Counted from the first letter of the stretch, positions 1 to 8,246 are shown. The stretch: DNA of 30,261 nt from CAADGU01 sp964581605 (GCA_964581605.1 CAZOPF010000073.1:1-30261); one strand, 5' to 3'. A program made the numbers and translations. Notes: generated from the sequence alone by a model not told the origin.

Positions 1-268
1 GCTCGAAGAAGCGGCGGTCGTCGGCTTCCCAACGGGCGGAGGAAGCGCTGTCGGGTAACAGGACGGCGATGCTGCCTTTGCCCATGGCTTCTTCGGCCGG
101 TTCTTCGACCGGCTCCTCGGCGGGGGCCTCTTCTTCGGTCGTTTCGGTTGTGGTTTCTTCGGTAGTCGTTTCGGGTTCTTCTTCCGTTGCGCCACCGCCA
201 CAGGCCGCCAGGGCCAGAGCGAATACGACCAATAAACTTAACAACAGTAACAATTTGTGATTTTTCAT
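1..268 (-). CDS. Sugar ABC transporter substrate-binding lipoprotein (5' part only)
   Basis: This is the first 89 codons of a gene that runs off the left edge on the minus strand. The start ATG at 268 is preceded by a GGAGGAGA ribosome site (271-278). The protein opens with a lipoprotein signal peptide: K-rich start, Leu-rich core, lipobox ALAAC with Cys23. A Thr/Glu/Pro-rich acidic linker follows to about residue 65. The mature domain begins with residues reading IAVLLPDSASSARWEADDRR. That start is typical of periplasmic binding proteins of the xylose/ribose type (Peripla_BP_4), which deliver sugars to an ABC importer. By family knowledge it should be anchored outside the membrane and be followed by ATPase and permease genes beyond the window. 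The exact sugar cannot be read from this fragment. Confidence 0.8.
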   Translation of the reverse strand, partial: MKNHKLLLLLSLLVVFALALAACGGGATEEEPETTTEETTTETTEEEAPAEEPVEEPAEEAMGKGSIAVLLPDSASSARWEADDRRFFE

Positions 269-390
269 TCTCTCCTCCATTTTGAAAGAATATGAACAAT
301 AAACTTGTGCGGCATTGAGCAAGTCATAACGCCATTCATCGGGATAGGGGTGTATGGTAGCATGGGTTGTATGAGATGACAAACGGAGTA

Positions 391-451
391 GTGCCAGGCA
401 CGGGGTATCCGGTATTGGTTGTATCAATGCCTTACACCCCGTGCCTGGCAC
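391..451. repeat. REP-like inverted repeat with GTGCCAGGCAC core
   Basis: GTGCCAGGCACGGGG at 391-405 has its exact reverse complement at 437-451, with a 31-bp loop. Each arm also contains the near-palindrome GTGCC-N-GGCAC, so small and large hairpins are both possible. It lies between the divergent sugar-binding lipoprotein and polymerase X genes. Cores of this kind are common dispersed repeats in many bacterial genomes, but no mobilising transposase is visible here. Confidence 0.7.
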
Positions 452-480
452 TGCCCATACGCAATACGTTTTACGCGGGG

Positions 481-486
481 TATAAT
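481..486 (+). promoter_or_regulatory. Extended -10 box (TATAAT) for a probably leaderless polX transcript
   Basis: A perfect TATAAT lies seven bases before the ATG at 494, and no Shine-Dalgarno sequence fits that start. Transcription from this box would begin at or within a base or two of the ATG, so translation may be leaderless. No convincing -35 hexamer is visible 16-18 bp upstream. Confidence 0.5.
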
Positions 487-493
487 CAGTTTT

Positions 494-2230
494 ATGAATA
501 ACCGTGAAGTAGCCCAACTCTTTTCTGATGTGGCGGATATGCTTGCAATTCGGGGTGATAACATTCACCGGGTGCTGGCGTATCGGCGGGGGGCCGAAGC
601 TGTAGAGGGTCTAGGTCGTGATATTAATCAGGTGTATGCCGAGGGCACGTTGACGGAGATTCCGGGCATTGGCGAGACGCTGGCGGAAAAAATTGGGGAG
701 ATGTTAACCACCGGTAAGCTGGCTTTTTATGAGAAACTGGCAAAGGAAATCCCCCCTTCGCTGGTGGCATTATTAAAGGTAGAAGGGTTGGGGCCAAAAC
801 GGGTGAAGCAGGTGTATGAGGTGCTGGGGGTGACGACGCTGGACGAGCTAACGGCCGTCGCCCGCGCAGGCAAACTGCGTGATCTACCCGGTATGGGGGC
901 CAGGTCTGAAGAAAAGCTGCTCAAAGCGATTGAAGCGCTGGCCCGGCATGGTGATGACCGGGCCATGTTGGGCGCCGCCTGGCCCATTGCGCAGGAGATT
1001 CTGGCCGAACTGGCAAAATTGCCGGGCGTGACACAAACGGCCGTTGCCGGTTCCCTGCGCCGTATGAAAGAAAGCATTGGCGATATTGATTTGCTGGTGG
1101 CGGCAGACGAAGAAGCGGCGACGGCCGTCATGCACACCTTTGTCCATCTTCCGCAAGTGGAATCAATCTCCGGGCATGGGCCTACTAAGTCTAGTGTCAC
1201 CCTGATCAACGGTTTGCAGGTAGACCTGCGTGTGCTGCCAGCCGCCCGTTGGGGCACACTGCTCTCCTACTTCACTGGCAGCAAAGACCACAACGTGCGC
1301 CTGCGTGAACTGGCGCTGAAGCAAGGACTGAGCCTGAACGAACACGCCTTTACGCCCAGCGACGGCCGTCCCGAAATCCTCTGCGCCACCGAAGAAGAGA
1401 TTTACCAGACGTTGGGTCTACCTTATATCCTGCCCACCTTGCGTGAAGATCGGGGGGAGATTGAGGCCGCGCGGGACGGCCGTTTGCCCAACGTCATCCG
1501 CGCCGAACAAATCATCAGCGATCTGCACATGCACTCCACCTGGTCAGACGGCAAATGCAGTATTCTGGAAATGGCCCGTTTTGCCCAGGCGCGGGGGAGG
1601 CAATACATCGCCATCACCGACCACTCCGCCAGCCTGGGTATTGCCAATGGCCTTTCTATCGAACGGCTGTGGCAGCAGGCGGAAGAAATCCGGCAGGCAA
1701 ATGAAGTGATGGGGCCAGATTTCCGCATTTTGCACGGCACAGAGATGGAAATTCGCGCCGATGGCACGCTCGATTACCCGGACGATGTATTGGCAAAACT
1801 CGATTTTGTTATTGCCAGCCTGCATGTGAGCCTGAGCCAGCCCCGCGCCCAAGTGACGGAACGGCTGCTCAACGCGCTGCACAACCCCCACGTAGATATG
1901 ATCGGCCACCCGTCCGGGCGGCTGCTGCCTGACCGGGATGGGGCGGATTTAGATTGGGAGGTGGTGTTGGACACGGCCGTGACCACCCGCACCATCCTGG
2001 AAATCAACGCCAACCCTCGCCGCCTGGATTTACGTGACACTCTGGTGCGCCGCGCTGTGGAATTGGGCATCCCCCTGGCCATCAATTGCGACGCCCATCA
2101 CACCGACCACTTCGACTTCCTCCACTACGGCGTCGCCACCGCCCAACGCGGCTGGGCAACGGCGGACCTGGTGGTGAATACCTGGCCTTTGCCTGAACTG
2201 CTTACCTTTCTTCAGAGACGAAATTCGTAA
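494..2230 (+). CDS. polX: Family X DNA polymerase with PHP 3'-5' exonuclease domain
   Basis: A 578-residue protein, the usual size of bacterial PolX, which fills short gaps in base-excision repair and trims 3' ends. Helix-hairpin-helix elements lie near residues 55-65 and 95-140. The palm follows with GSLRR (186-190), catalytic Asp197 and Asp199 in GDIDLL, and a third Asp at 244 in VDLRV. After a linker, the PHP domain (about 340-578) retains its metal ligands: H345 and H347 (DLHMH), D376-H377, E417, H444, H472, and D533/H535 (CDAHH). Both polymerase and exonuclease should therefore be active. I chose ATG 494 over an in-frame ATG at 419, because 419 lies inside the intergenic inverted repeat and the family N-terminus (REVAQLF) starts at 494. 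Five ACGGCCGT octamers lie in the first 1 kb of the gene and a sixth lies at 1973. Confidence 0.95.
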   Translation: MNNREVAQLFSDVADMLAIRGDNIHRVLAYRRGAEAVEGLGRDINQVYAEGTLTEIPGIGETLAEKIGEMLTTGKLAFYEKLAKEIPPSLVALLKVEGLGPKRVKQVYEVLGVTTLDELTAVARAGKLRDLPGMGARSEEKLLKAIEALARHGDDRAMLGAAWPIAQEILAELAKLPGVTQTAVAGSLRRMKESIGDIDLLVAADEEAATAVMHTFVHLPQVESISGHGPTKSSVTLINGLQVDLRVLPAARWGTLLSYFTGSKDHNVRLRELALKQGLSLNEHAFTPSDGRPEILCATEEEIYQTLGLPYILPTLREDRGEIEAARDGRLPNVIRAEQIISDLHMHSTWSDGKCSILEMARFAQARGRQYIAITDHSASLGIANGLSIERLWQQAEEIRQANEVMGPDFRILHGTEMEIRADGTLDYPDDVLAKLDFVIASLHVSLSQPRAQVTERLLNALHNPHVDMIGHPSGRLLPDRDGADLDWEVVLDTAVTTRTILEINANPRRLDLRDTLVRRAVELGIPLAINCDAHHTDHFDFLHYGVATAQRGWATADLVVNTWPLPELLTFLQRRNS

Positions 2231-2238
2231 CCCGTGAA

Positions 2239-2276
2239 CCGTAATCTGAAGGCCGATTACAGATTACCGATTACGG
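2239..2276. repeat. Hairpin repeat built on GTAATC words
   Basis: CCGTAATC (2239-2246) pairs with GATTACGG (2269-2276), and GTAATCTG (2241-2248) pairs with CAGATTAC (2260-2267), so two alternative stems share one region. It starts nine bases after the polX stop codon. It lies inside an upstream in-frame GTG extension (2234) of the next gene, which is why I reject that start. Confidence 0.65.
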
Positions 2277-2293
2277 ATGACCAATTGCCATTT

Positions 2294-3526
2294 ATGAGTA
2301 TTGGAACCACCTCCATCATCAGCCACGCTTTTGGCTCTTTGGAACCGCATACATTGGAAGCGCTGCGGGCAGTGGCGGTGCGATGCAGCTACCCACCCAA
2401 CACCATCCTCTGCCGTCAGGGAGAAATAGAGCATACCTTTTATGTGGTTGTGAACGGGAACGTTGTTGTCTCCCAAATCCTGGAAGACGGGCAGGAGCGT
2501 GTTCTCAGCATCATCGGCGCGAAGGGTTATTTTGGCGAGATGGGGCTGATTGACGATGCGCCACGTATTGCCAACTGTACCACCCTTACTCCCACCACCG
2601 TGCTGGAAGTGACCGAAGAGAACTTTGACAGGTTCATGCTGGAAAGCCCGGCGCTGGCCTATGCCGTGCTGCGCAACATCTTGGCGGCCACGCGCAACAT
2701 TGATCAGCAATCCATTGTGGAGCTACGGGTTAAAAACGAGGCGCTGCAAAAGGCATATGCCGATTTGCAGCGGGCGCAGGCGCGGCTGGTGGAAAAAGAG
2801 CGGCTGGAGCGGGAATTGGAACTGGCGGCGACGGTGCAGCGCAGTCTGCTGCCGACCGATTTGCCGCAGTTCCTGGATTATGCCTTTGCTGCTTATCTGC
2901 AACCGGCGCGCCAGGTGGGGGGCGATTTTTATGATGTGGTGGTGATTGATGAGGAACATCTGGGTATTCTAATTGCTGATGTGGCTGACAAAGGGTTCCA
3001 TGCCGCGCTGTTTATGGCGGTGACGCGCACGCTTTTTTTGCATGAAGGCAAACATTCGCTGTCACCGGCGGCCGTGGCCACGGCCGTGCATCATGGCATG
3101 ATGGAAACCTCTACCCACGATACCTTTTTGACCGCCTTTTATGGTGTGTTGCACCGCCCAACCGGCCGGCTGACCTATGTGCGTGCCGCGCAGGAACGGC
3201 CGTTGTGGGTGCGGCCGGGGCGGAAGATTGAAGCATTGCCGGGCAACGGCCGTTTCTTAGGCATGCTGGATGGGCTGCAACTGGCCGAATATGAGATGCA
3301 GTTGCAACCCGGCGACCGACTGGTGCTGTTTAGCGATGGTGTGCCCGATGCGATCAATCTGGCGGAGGAGCAGTATGGGTTGGAAAGGTTGACGGCCGTT
3401 GTCGCCGAAGCCGCTCACCTGCCCGCCGCCCCCTTGGCCGCCCACATCGCTCAGGAACTCACCATCTGGATGCAAGATGCGCCCCTGTTTGATGACCTGA
3501 CGCTGTTAGTGGTAGAAAGAAGTTGA
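2294..3526 (+). CDS. Cyclic-nucleotide-binding domain fused to SpoIIE/RsbU-type PP2C phosphatase
   Basis: A 410-residue signalling protein. Residues 5-135 form a Crp-type effector domain. The phosphate-binding cassette reads FGEMGLIDDAPRIA (80-93), keeping the Glu and Arg that bind cyclic nucleotides. No helix-turn-helix follows. Instead a coiled coil (about 142-175) leads into a SpoIIE-like phosphatase, with the entry motif VQRSLLP (181-187), metal Asp residues in GGDFYD (209-214) and ADVADKG (228-234), SDG (347-349) and a C-terminal DDLTL (400-404). Family knowledge says such phosphatases dephosphorylate anti-sigma-factor antagonists; the fusion suggests nucleotide-controlled partner switching. 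No anti-sigma or antagonist gene is in view. An in-frame GTG at 2234 would add 20 residues encoded by a hairpin repeat, so ATG 2294 is preferred. The stop codon lies inside the first unit of the following repeat. Confidence 0.92.
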   Translation: MSIGTTSIISHAFGSLEPHTLEALRAVAVRCSYPPNTILCRQGEIEHTFYVVVNGNVVVSQILEDGQERVLSIIGAKGYFGEMGLIDDAPRIANCTTLTPTTVLEVTEENFDRFMLESPALAYAVLRNILAATRNIDQQSIVELRVKNEALQKAYADLQRAQARLVEKERLERELELAATVQRSLLPTDLPQFLDYAFAAYLQPARQVGGDFYDVVVIDEEHLGILIADVADKGFHAALFMAVTRTLFLHEGKHSLSPAAVATAVHHGMMETSTHDTFLTAFYGVLHRPTGRLTYVRAAQERPLWVRPGRKIEALPGNGRFLGMLDGLQLAEYEMQLQPGDRLVLFSDGVPDAINLAEEQYGLERLTAVVAEAAHLPAAPLAAHIAQELTIWMQDAPLFDDLTLLVVERS

Positions 3527-3572
3527 ACTTCTGCCAGAAGTTCAACTTCTGCCAGAAGTTTAACTTCTGCCC
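3519..3572. repeat. Three tandem 18-bp units, each a GAAGTT-N-AACTTC palindrome
   Basis: Three consecutive units at 3519, 3537 and 3555 each contain GAAGTTNAACTTC with a different central base (G, C, T), followed by TGCCA, TGCCA and TGCCC. The first unit contains the TGA stop of the phosphatase gene (3524-3526). The array ends nine bases before the SH3b gene start. It could be a tandem operator or a processed hairpin element; no T-run follows, so a classical terminator is unlikely. Confidence 0.8.
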
Positions 3573-3581
3573 ACATTCTTT

Positions 3582-4157
3582 ATGGCTCGATACGAAATCC
3601 CCCCCGACCCCCGTGATTCCAACGACAAACGGCCGCGCCGGATGCGCCGCGATGCCCAAGACCCCGTCCCCTGGCGTTATCTTGGTTTGGGCGTTGTGGT
3701 TACACTGGTAAGCCTGGTTATCGCCTTAGCCATTGCCAACGCGATGCTGAACCGCTCGCCGCTGGAAGTGGCGCCGGCTGCGCCCACCCTCATCATCCTC
3801 ACCGCCCCCCCCAGCCCTGTGCCTACGGCTACTTCCGTATTGCCCACACCGTCACCTATTCCCACCTTCACCCCCATTCCCACGCCTGACCAGGCCATCG
3901 CTCCACCAGAAATCACCGTTAATTTTTATGCGGTGGTGGCAAACACGGAAGGTGCAGGCGCCAATCTGCGTGGCGGCCCCAGTACGGACAACGCGCTGAT
4001 TACGGTGGTCAATGAAGGGGAACTGGTGTTGGTGATTGGCGGGCCGGAGCCAGATGAGCCAAACAACCGCGTCTGGTGGCAGATTGAACAGGCCGATGGG
4101 ACCCAGGGTTGGGTCGTTGGTACGTATTTGCTGCCGGCGGCCGCGCCAGGGCCATAA
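3582..4157 (+). CDS. Membrane-anchored SH3b-domain protein
   Basis: A 191-residue protein. A basic, proline-rich cytoplasmic N-terminus (1-32) precedes one transmembrane helix (about 33-54). A Thr/Pro-rich extracytoplasmic linker (about 68-108) leads to a C-terminal bacterial SH3 domain (about 116-184), with the typical ANLRGGPS entry (127-134), a WWQIEQADGTQGWV core (165-178) and a TYLL end. Such domains bind peptidoglycan or cell-wall proteins, so this is probably an envelope-tethered wall-binding protein. No enzymatic domain is present. It begins just after the triple palindrome repeat and has no visible Shine-Dalgarno site. It is convergent with the penicillin-binding protein gene, whose C-terminal tail has the same Thr/Pro-rich style. 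The specific partner is unknown. Confidence 0.8.
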   Translation: MARYEIPPDPRDSNDKRPRRMRRDAQDPVPWRYLGLGVVVTLVSLVIALAIANAMLNRSPLEVAPAAPTLIILTAPPSPVPTATSVLPTPSPIPTFTPIPTPDQAIAPPEITVNFYAVVANTEGAGANLRGGPSTDNALITVVNEGELVLVIGGPEPDEPNNRVWWQIEQADGTQGWVVGTYLLPAAAPGP

Positions 4158-4191
4158 GCCGTCATCCAAAGCCCGACAGCCCGACTTCGGA

Positions 4192-7100
4192 TTACGGAGT
4201 CGCCGTTTCTGCGGGTGGGCTGATTTCCAGCGTGGGGGTGGGGGAGGGTTCAGCCGTTGGTGCAGGGGGCGTTGGCGTTTCGGTGGGGGGCACGGCCGTA
4301 CCTGTTGGCTCTGGCGTGGGTGTGCTGGTTGGTGTTTCCGTGGGCACCCCGGTTTCAGTGGAAGTTGCTGTTTCCGTTGGCGTTTCTGTGGGTGAAGCTG
4401 TCGGGGTAGGTGAAGCTGTAGGTGTGCCAGTTGCTTCCAGGATGTTGACAACCACCCGTTTTTCCGCAACCGTTGGCCCGGCTTCAGGATTGTAAGGATT
4501 ATCCGGCCCAAAAACCACAACACGGATTGTTACCGGGCCGGAGGCGTTGATATTGGCGGTGTCCCAGGTTGCCAATACCCCATTTTCTACCGGCGCATCC
4601 CGCCGTTCCTGAATCAATCCCCAGCCACCCGGATTATCGCCCAGGCCATACTCCACCTGATAGCCGTTAAAATTGGGGCCTTTCACCGTGCCCACAATAT
4701 CAAAAATACCAGAAACCTCGGCCCGCTCGGCGGGTTGGTTGATCACAATTTCCGGGCGTGGCGTGTTTTCATCACAAGATTGACTGGGTGGCAGCGTCAG
4801 CGGGATGGCAATGTTACGCGCCTGCGCCCATGCCTGCCCTGCGCCCGTCGTTTCCAGCCATTGTTGGGCGACAAACCGTTCCCGCTCCCATACCGCCGGT
4901 TGCCCGCTTACCAAAATGTCAAAAAAGGTGGCTTCCTGCACCGATTCCGGGCAATGTTCATTTGCCTGCAAACCCGTCCACAAATCAATGGGAATGACCT
5001 GGCTAAAATCGGCGTCACTGTTCAACGGCGGCTGATCCTGGGCAAAGCGTTCCACAATGCGGCTGCCACAGCCCGCACCGGGGCGCGCCCCCGAATCGGC
5101 GCAAATTTCCACGTCAATCACACTGCCGGGGCGCGGAAAATCTACCGGCGTCTTGTTGGCCAGATATTGGCTCATAAAGCGATTCCAGATGGGGGCGGCC
5201 ACTTCCACGCCAGAAGCATTTTGGCCGATGGGGGTGTTATCGGTGTTGCCCACCCACACGGCCGTGACCACTTCCGGCGTGTACCCAATTGTCCAGTTAT
5301 CGCGCACATCAAAACGGCTGCTGCCCGATGTGCCCGTCTTGGCTGCCACACGATGGCCAGGAATCACCAGGGCATTGTTTTGCCCGAATTCTGGCTGCCG
5401 GGCATTGTTGTCGGAGAGAATATCACTGAGCAAATAGGCATGTTCCGGGCGCACCACCTGGGCTTCAGCCCCTGGCGGCGTCTGTTGAAACTGAATTTCG
5501 CCCAATCGGTTCTCAATGCGGCTGATGGCAAAAGGCTTGACAAAACGCCCCTGGTTTGCCAGTGTGCCAAATGCCCCGGCCATCTCCAATGGGCTGATTT
5601 CGCCGCCGCCCAATGCCAGCGCCAGGCCGTAATTTTGTGGTTGGCCGACAGTGGCGCAGCCGGGGTCTTGCAAGGAGGTTAGCCCCACTTTTTGCACGTT
5701 GGCGATGAAGTTACACACGCCCACAAATTCCAGCGCTTTCACCGCCGGAACGTTGTAGGAATTGCCTAACGCCGGCCGTACCCGCAGTGGCCCATGAAAC
5801 GCATCATCATAATTCTTCGGCTGGTAGGGCGGGTTGGCCCCATCCGGGAAGGAAGTGGGCACGTCCCAGATAAGCGTGGACGGCGTCCAGCCATTTTCAA
5901 AGGCGGACAAATACACCAGCGGTTTGATGCTGGAACCGGGCTGGCGGGGAGCGAGGGCCATGTTCACCTGCCCGCTAATCGCCTCATTGTTGAAGTCCGC
6001 ACTACCCACCAGCGCCAAAATTTCGCCGGTAGCGGGTTGCACCACCACCAGCGCGGCGTTATTGGCGCCGGCATTGTTGATGGCGGCGCGGGCATCGGCA
6101 ACGGCCGTTTCCGCCAACTCCTGCGCCTGCGGATCGAGCGTAGTGTAGATGCGCAGCCCGCCGCGATAGATGGATTGTGCCCCCAATAACGCCTCTGCCT
6201 GCTGCAAAACGGTGTAGACAAAGTGCGGGTAGCGGACTTGTGGGGCGGCTGGCGGGGTCATGTTGTAGATGGTGACGGCCGTTTCATTCTGGGCCGCCTG
6301 CGCCTCTTCATAGCTGATATACCCCTCGGCAATCATCTGGTTCAGCACCTGCGTCTGACGAATGAGTGCCCCTTCCGGGTTCGTGTAGGGGTCCCAAAAA
6401 GCAGGCGCCTGCGGCAGCCCGGCCAGCAACGACGCTTCCGCCAGCGTTAAATCTCTGGCAGACTTGTTGAAATAGGTCTGTGCGGCCGCTTCAATGCCAT
6501 AAGCCAGATTACCGTAGTAAATCTCGTTTAGATACAGCTCCAAAATGGTATCTTTTTCATACTTCTGCCACATCTCCGCCGCCAGGATAATCTCCCGAAT
6601 TTTGCGGCGCAGGGTGCGTTCCGACCGTTCTTCTTCGCTCAACACCAACGCTCGTACCAACTGCTGCGTAATGGTGCTGGCCCCAGAGACCGCTTCCCCT
6701 TCCTGCGCCGCCTGGAAAATAGCGCGGGTAATGCCAATGGGGTCAAAACCGGGATTTTCATAAAAGCGGGCATCCTCGGTAGCGATGGTGGCGTCAATCA
6801 GTTCTTGCGAAATTTCGGCCAGGGGGACGCGCACCCGGTTGCCCGTTTCCGGGTCTACCAGGGTAGAAAGTTCGTTGCCGTTACGGTCATAAATGCGGGC
6901 CGTTTCAAAGCTGCTGGCTTTGGCTTCCAGGTCGCCAATTTCCGGCAGGTCGGCGGCGATGGTGCGGTAAGCAAACGCTGAACCGGCAATCAGCAGCATA
7001 AAACCGACGAGGAAAGCGGCCAGCATGACTACAAACCCCCGGACGAGGCAGCCGCTCCAATTCCGTTTGGCGCGGCGCATGGGGCGGGGTGTTACGTCTT

Positions 7101-7659
7101 GCTGTGGCATGGCCACACGCGCTACAGGTGGGGCGGATGGCCGGGCAGGCACAGGTTGCCGCACAGGTTGTTGTGTGGGCGGTTGCTGGCGAGCAGGGTG
7201 GGCTGGTGGCTGCGGCCGTACCGGTTGTTGCGTGGGTGGCTGCTGTCGGGTGGGGGGCTGTGCGGGTGGCACGACTGTGGGCGCCGGTTGAGTGGGCGCT
7301 GGCTGGGTGGTGCGGGTTGCCGGGCGATTGCCGGGAATAGCCAGATCGGGCCGCACCTGGGTAGCGTCCATGTCGTGGATAGGCGGCCGTTCACGCGGTG
7401 CCAATTCCGGCGCGGCCAGCGGTGGTGGGGTGGTGGGGGCCATGCGGGCCGCTTCATCCACCATGCCGCTCAGGGTGATGGTGGGGTCGTCGCCCGCGTC
7501 CATCAGGTCAAAAAGCGAGACGGTTTCTGCTTCTTGAGAGCCGGGGGATGGCGGTGGAGTTGGCGGAGCGGCGGGTGACCCCGAAACTGCTTCGGGCTGT
7601 GGCTCAACTGGTCTGGCTTCTTCTGCCTTGTTTTTTTGTGTTTCTTGTTCGTCGTTCAT
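4192..7659 (-). CDS. Class A penicillin-binding protein (glycosyltransferase/transpeptidase, PBP1A type)
   Basis: A bifunctional 1155-residue peptidoglycan synthase. A long Pro/Gln-rich cytoplasmic region (1-200) carries repeated PPTQQPVR words. A transmembrane helix (about 204-231) follows. The GT51 domain shows EDARFYENPGFD (295-306), GASTITQQLVRA (326-337) and LYLNEIYYG (375-383). The transpeptidase has SSIK (Ser576/Lys579), SYN (634-636) and KTG (774-776), so it looks active. An Ig-like module precedes a roughly 75-residue Thr/Pro/Ser/Glu tail ending at the stop. In the GT51 motif, the His commonly found after EDxxFxx is Asn302. An upstream in-frame start at 7701 is rejected because its 14 extra codons are made of an AATTGAGT repeat; ATG 7659 is used. 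The protein is longer than typical PBP1A (about 750-850 residues) mainly because of the low-complexity ends. Confidence 0.95.
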   Translation of the reverse strand: MNDEQETQKNKAEEARPVEPQPEAVSGSPAAPPTPPPSPGSQEAETVSLFDLMDAGDDPTITLSGMVDEAARMAPTTPPPLAAPELAPRERPPIHDMDATQVRPDLAIPGNRPATRTTQPAPTQPAPTVVPPAQPPTRQQPPTQQPVRPQPPAHPARQQPPTQQPVRQPVPARPSAPPVARVAMPQQDVTPRPMRRAKRNWSGCLVRGFVVMLAAFLVGFMLLIAGSAFAYRTIAADLPEIGDLEAKASSFETARIYDRNGNELSTLVDPETGNRVRVPLAEISQELIDATIATEDARFYENPGFDPIGITRAIFQAAQEGEAVSGASTITQQLVRALVLSEEERSERTLRRKIREIILAAEMWQKYEKDTILELYLNEIYYGNLAYGIEAAAQTYFNKSARDLTLAEASLLAGLPQAPAFWDPYTNPEGALIRQTQVLNQMIAEGYISYEEAQAAQNETAVTIYNMTPPAAPQVRYPHFVYTVLQQAEALLGAQSIYRGGLRIYTTLDPQAQELAETAVADARAAINNAGANNAALVVVQPATGEILALVGSADFNNEAISGQVNMALAPRQPGSSIKPLVYLSAFENGWTPSTLIWDVPTSFPDGANPPYQPKNYDDAFHGPLRVRPALGNSYNVPAVKALEFVGVCNFIANVQKVGLTSLQDPGCATVGQPQNYGLALALGGGEISPLEMAGAFGTLANQGRFVKPFAISRIENRLGEIQFQQTPPGAEAQVVRPEHAYLLSDILSDNNARQPEFGQNNALVIPGHRVAAKTGTSGSSRFDVRDNWTIGYTPEVVTAVWVGNTDNTPIGQNASGVEVAAPIWNRFMSQYLANKTPVDFPRPGSVIDVEICADSGARPGAGCGSRIVERFAQDQPPLNSDADFSQVIPIDLWTGLQANEHCPESVQEATFFDILVSGQPAVWERERFVAQQWLETTGAGQAWAQARNIAIPLTLPPSQSCDENTPRPEIVINQPAERAEVSGIFDIVGTVKGPNFNGYQVEYGLGDNPGGWGLIQERRDAPVENGVLATWDTANINASGPVTIRVVVFGPDNPYNPEAGPTVAEKRVVVNILEATGTPTASPTPTASPTETPTETATSTETGVPTETPTSTPTPEPTGTAVPPTETPTPPAPTAEPSPTPTLEISPPAETATP

Positions 7660-7665
7660 TCTGTT

Positions 7666-7721
7666 GTAATTGAGTAATTGGGTAATTGGGCAATTACTCA
7701 ATTACTCAATTACCCAATTAC
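7666..7721. repeat. 8-bp direct units (GTAATTGR) followed by their inverted copies
   Basis: GTAATTGA, GTAATTGG, GTAATTGG in tandem (7666-7690) are followed by CAATTACT, CAATTACT, CAATTACC, CAATTAC (7691-7721), which pair with them as a long A+T-rich hairpin with many registers. It fills the gap between two minus-strand genes. It supplies the TAA stop of the MaoC-family gene (7718-7720) and ends six bases before the penicillin-binding protein start. Confidence 0.8.
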
Positions 7722-8182
7722 ATTTTGCTTTTAATCAGCATGATCCACTCACCACGCTGTACCGTTTTACCTTCATGGTTTATAACGCTGTATTTGATAG
7801 TAACGTTTCCGCCGCCCAGCCGACGAAACTCCTTCGTTTCGGTGACGCTGGCCTGCACGTGAATGGTATCGCCAATGAAAACGGGCAGGCTGAATTTGGT
7901 CGTCAGTTCACGAAAGGCTAAGACAGTGCCTTCAATGACGCCAGACTGCACCATCAGCCCGGTGGCGATGGATTGTACCAACAGCCCATGGGCCACCCGC
8001 TGCCCGAAGGTGTCCTGAGCGGCATAAACGGCGTCGGTGTGAATGGCGTTGAAGTCGCCAGACAACCCGGCAAAGTTGACAATATCGGCTTCGGTGATGG
8101 TGCGTGCGGCCGTAACCAGATCCTGCCCGATTTCAAATTCTTCAAAGTGTAAGCCACGTGGTTTGTATTTTAGTTCGCCCAT
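7718..8182 (-). CDS. MaoC-like (R)-specific enoyl-CoA hydratase/dehydratase
   Basis: A 154-residue single hotdog-fold protein, the expected length for the family. The hydratase motif is intact: SGDFNAIHTD (41-50), with catalytic Asp43 and His48, followed by the AHGLLVQS helix. Family members hydrate 2-trans-enoyl-CoA to (R)-3-hydroxyacyl-CoA in fatty-acid or polyhydroxyalkanoate metabolism, or act on other acyl-CoAs; the chain length cannot be read here. It is codirectional with prfA upstream (87-bp gap holding a hairpin) and the PBP gene downstream, but neither neighbour shares a pathway. Its stop codon is contributed by the intergenic repeat. No Shine-Dalgarno sequence is evident before the ATG. 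Confidence 0.9.
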   Translation of the reverse strand: MGELKYKPRGLHFEEFEIGQDLVTAARTITEADIVNFAGLSGDFNAIHTDAVYAAQDTFGQRVAHGLLVQSIATGLMVQSGVIEGTVLAFRELTTKFSLPVFIGDTIHVQASVTETKEFRRLGGGNVTIKYSVINHEGKTVQRGEWIMLIKSKM

Positions 8183-8210
8183 TTTTTAGTGTTTTAGTTT
8201 TGTTGTGTTT

Positions 8211-8246
8211 TTGTGTTTTAGTGATCACCAGATCACTAAAACACAA
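8211..8246. repeat. Perfect 16-bp inverted repeat with four-base loop
   Basis: TTGTGTTTTAGTGATC (8211-8226) and its exact complement (8231-8246) flank ACCA. Flanking sequence on both sides repeats related words (TTTTAGTG, AAATCAC), and AGAGAGTGATTT occurs twice on the minus strand across the prfA stop. The hairpin lies between prfA and the MaoC gene and could attenuate or protect the transcript. It lacks a clean U-tract on either strand. Confidence 0.75.

Noticed and set aside
69..260. Ser/Val-rich short plus-strand frame at the left edge
   Set aside because: Antisense to the acidic linker of the sugar-binding lipoprotein, which has a good ribosome site and lipobox.
3519..3572. Possible CRISPR or small coding gene (NFCQKFNFC repeat peptide)
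   Set aside because: Units are directly adjacent and palindromic. The peptide is only a readout of the repeat, and no start signal supports it.
4735..5682. Plus-strand open frame of about 315 codons
   Set aside because: Antisense to the transpeptidase domain of the penicillin-binding protein; no recognisable product.
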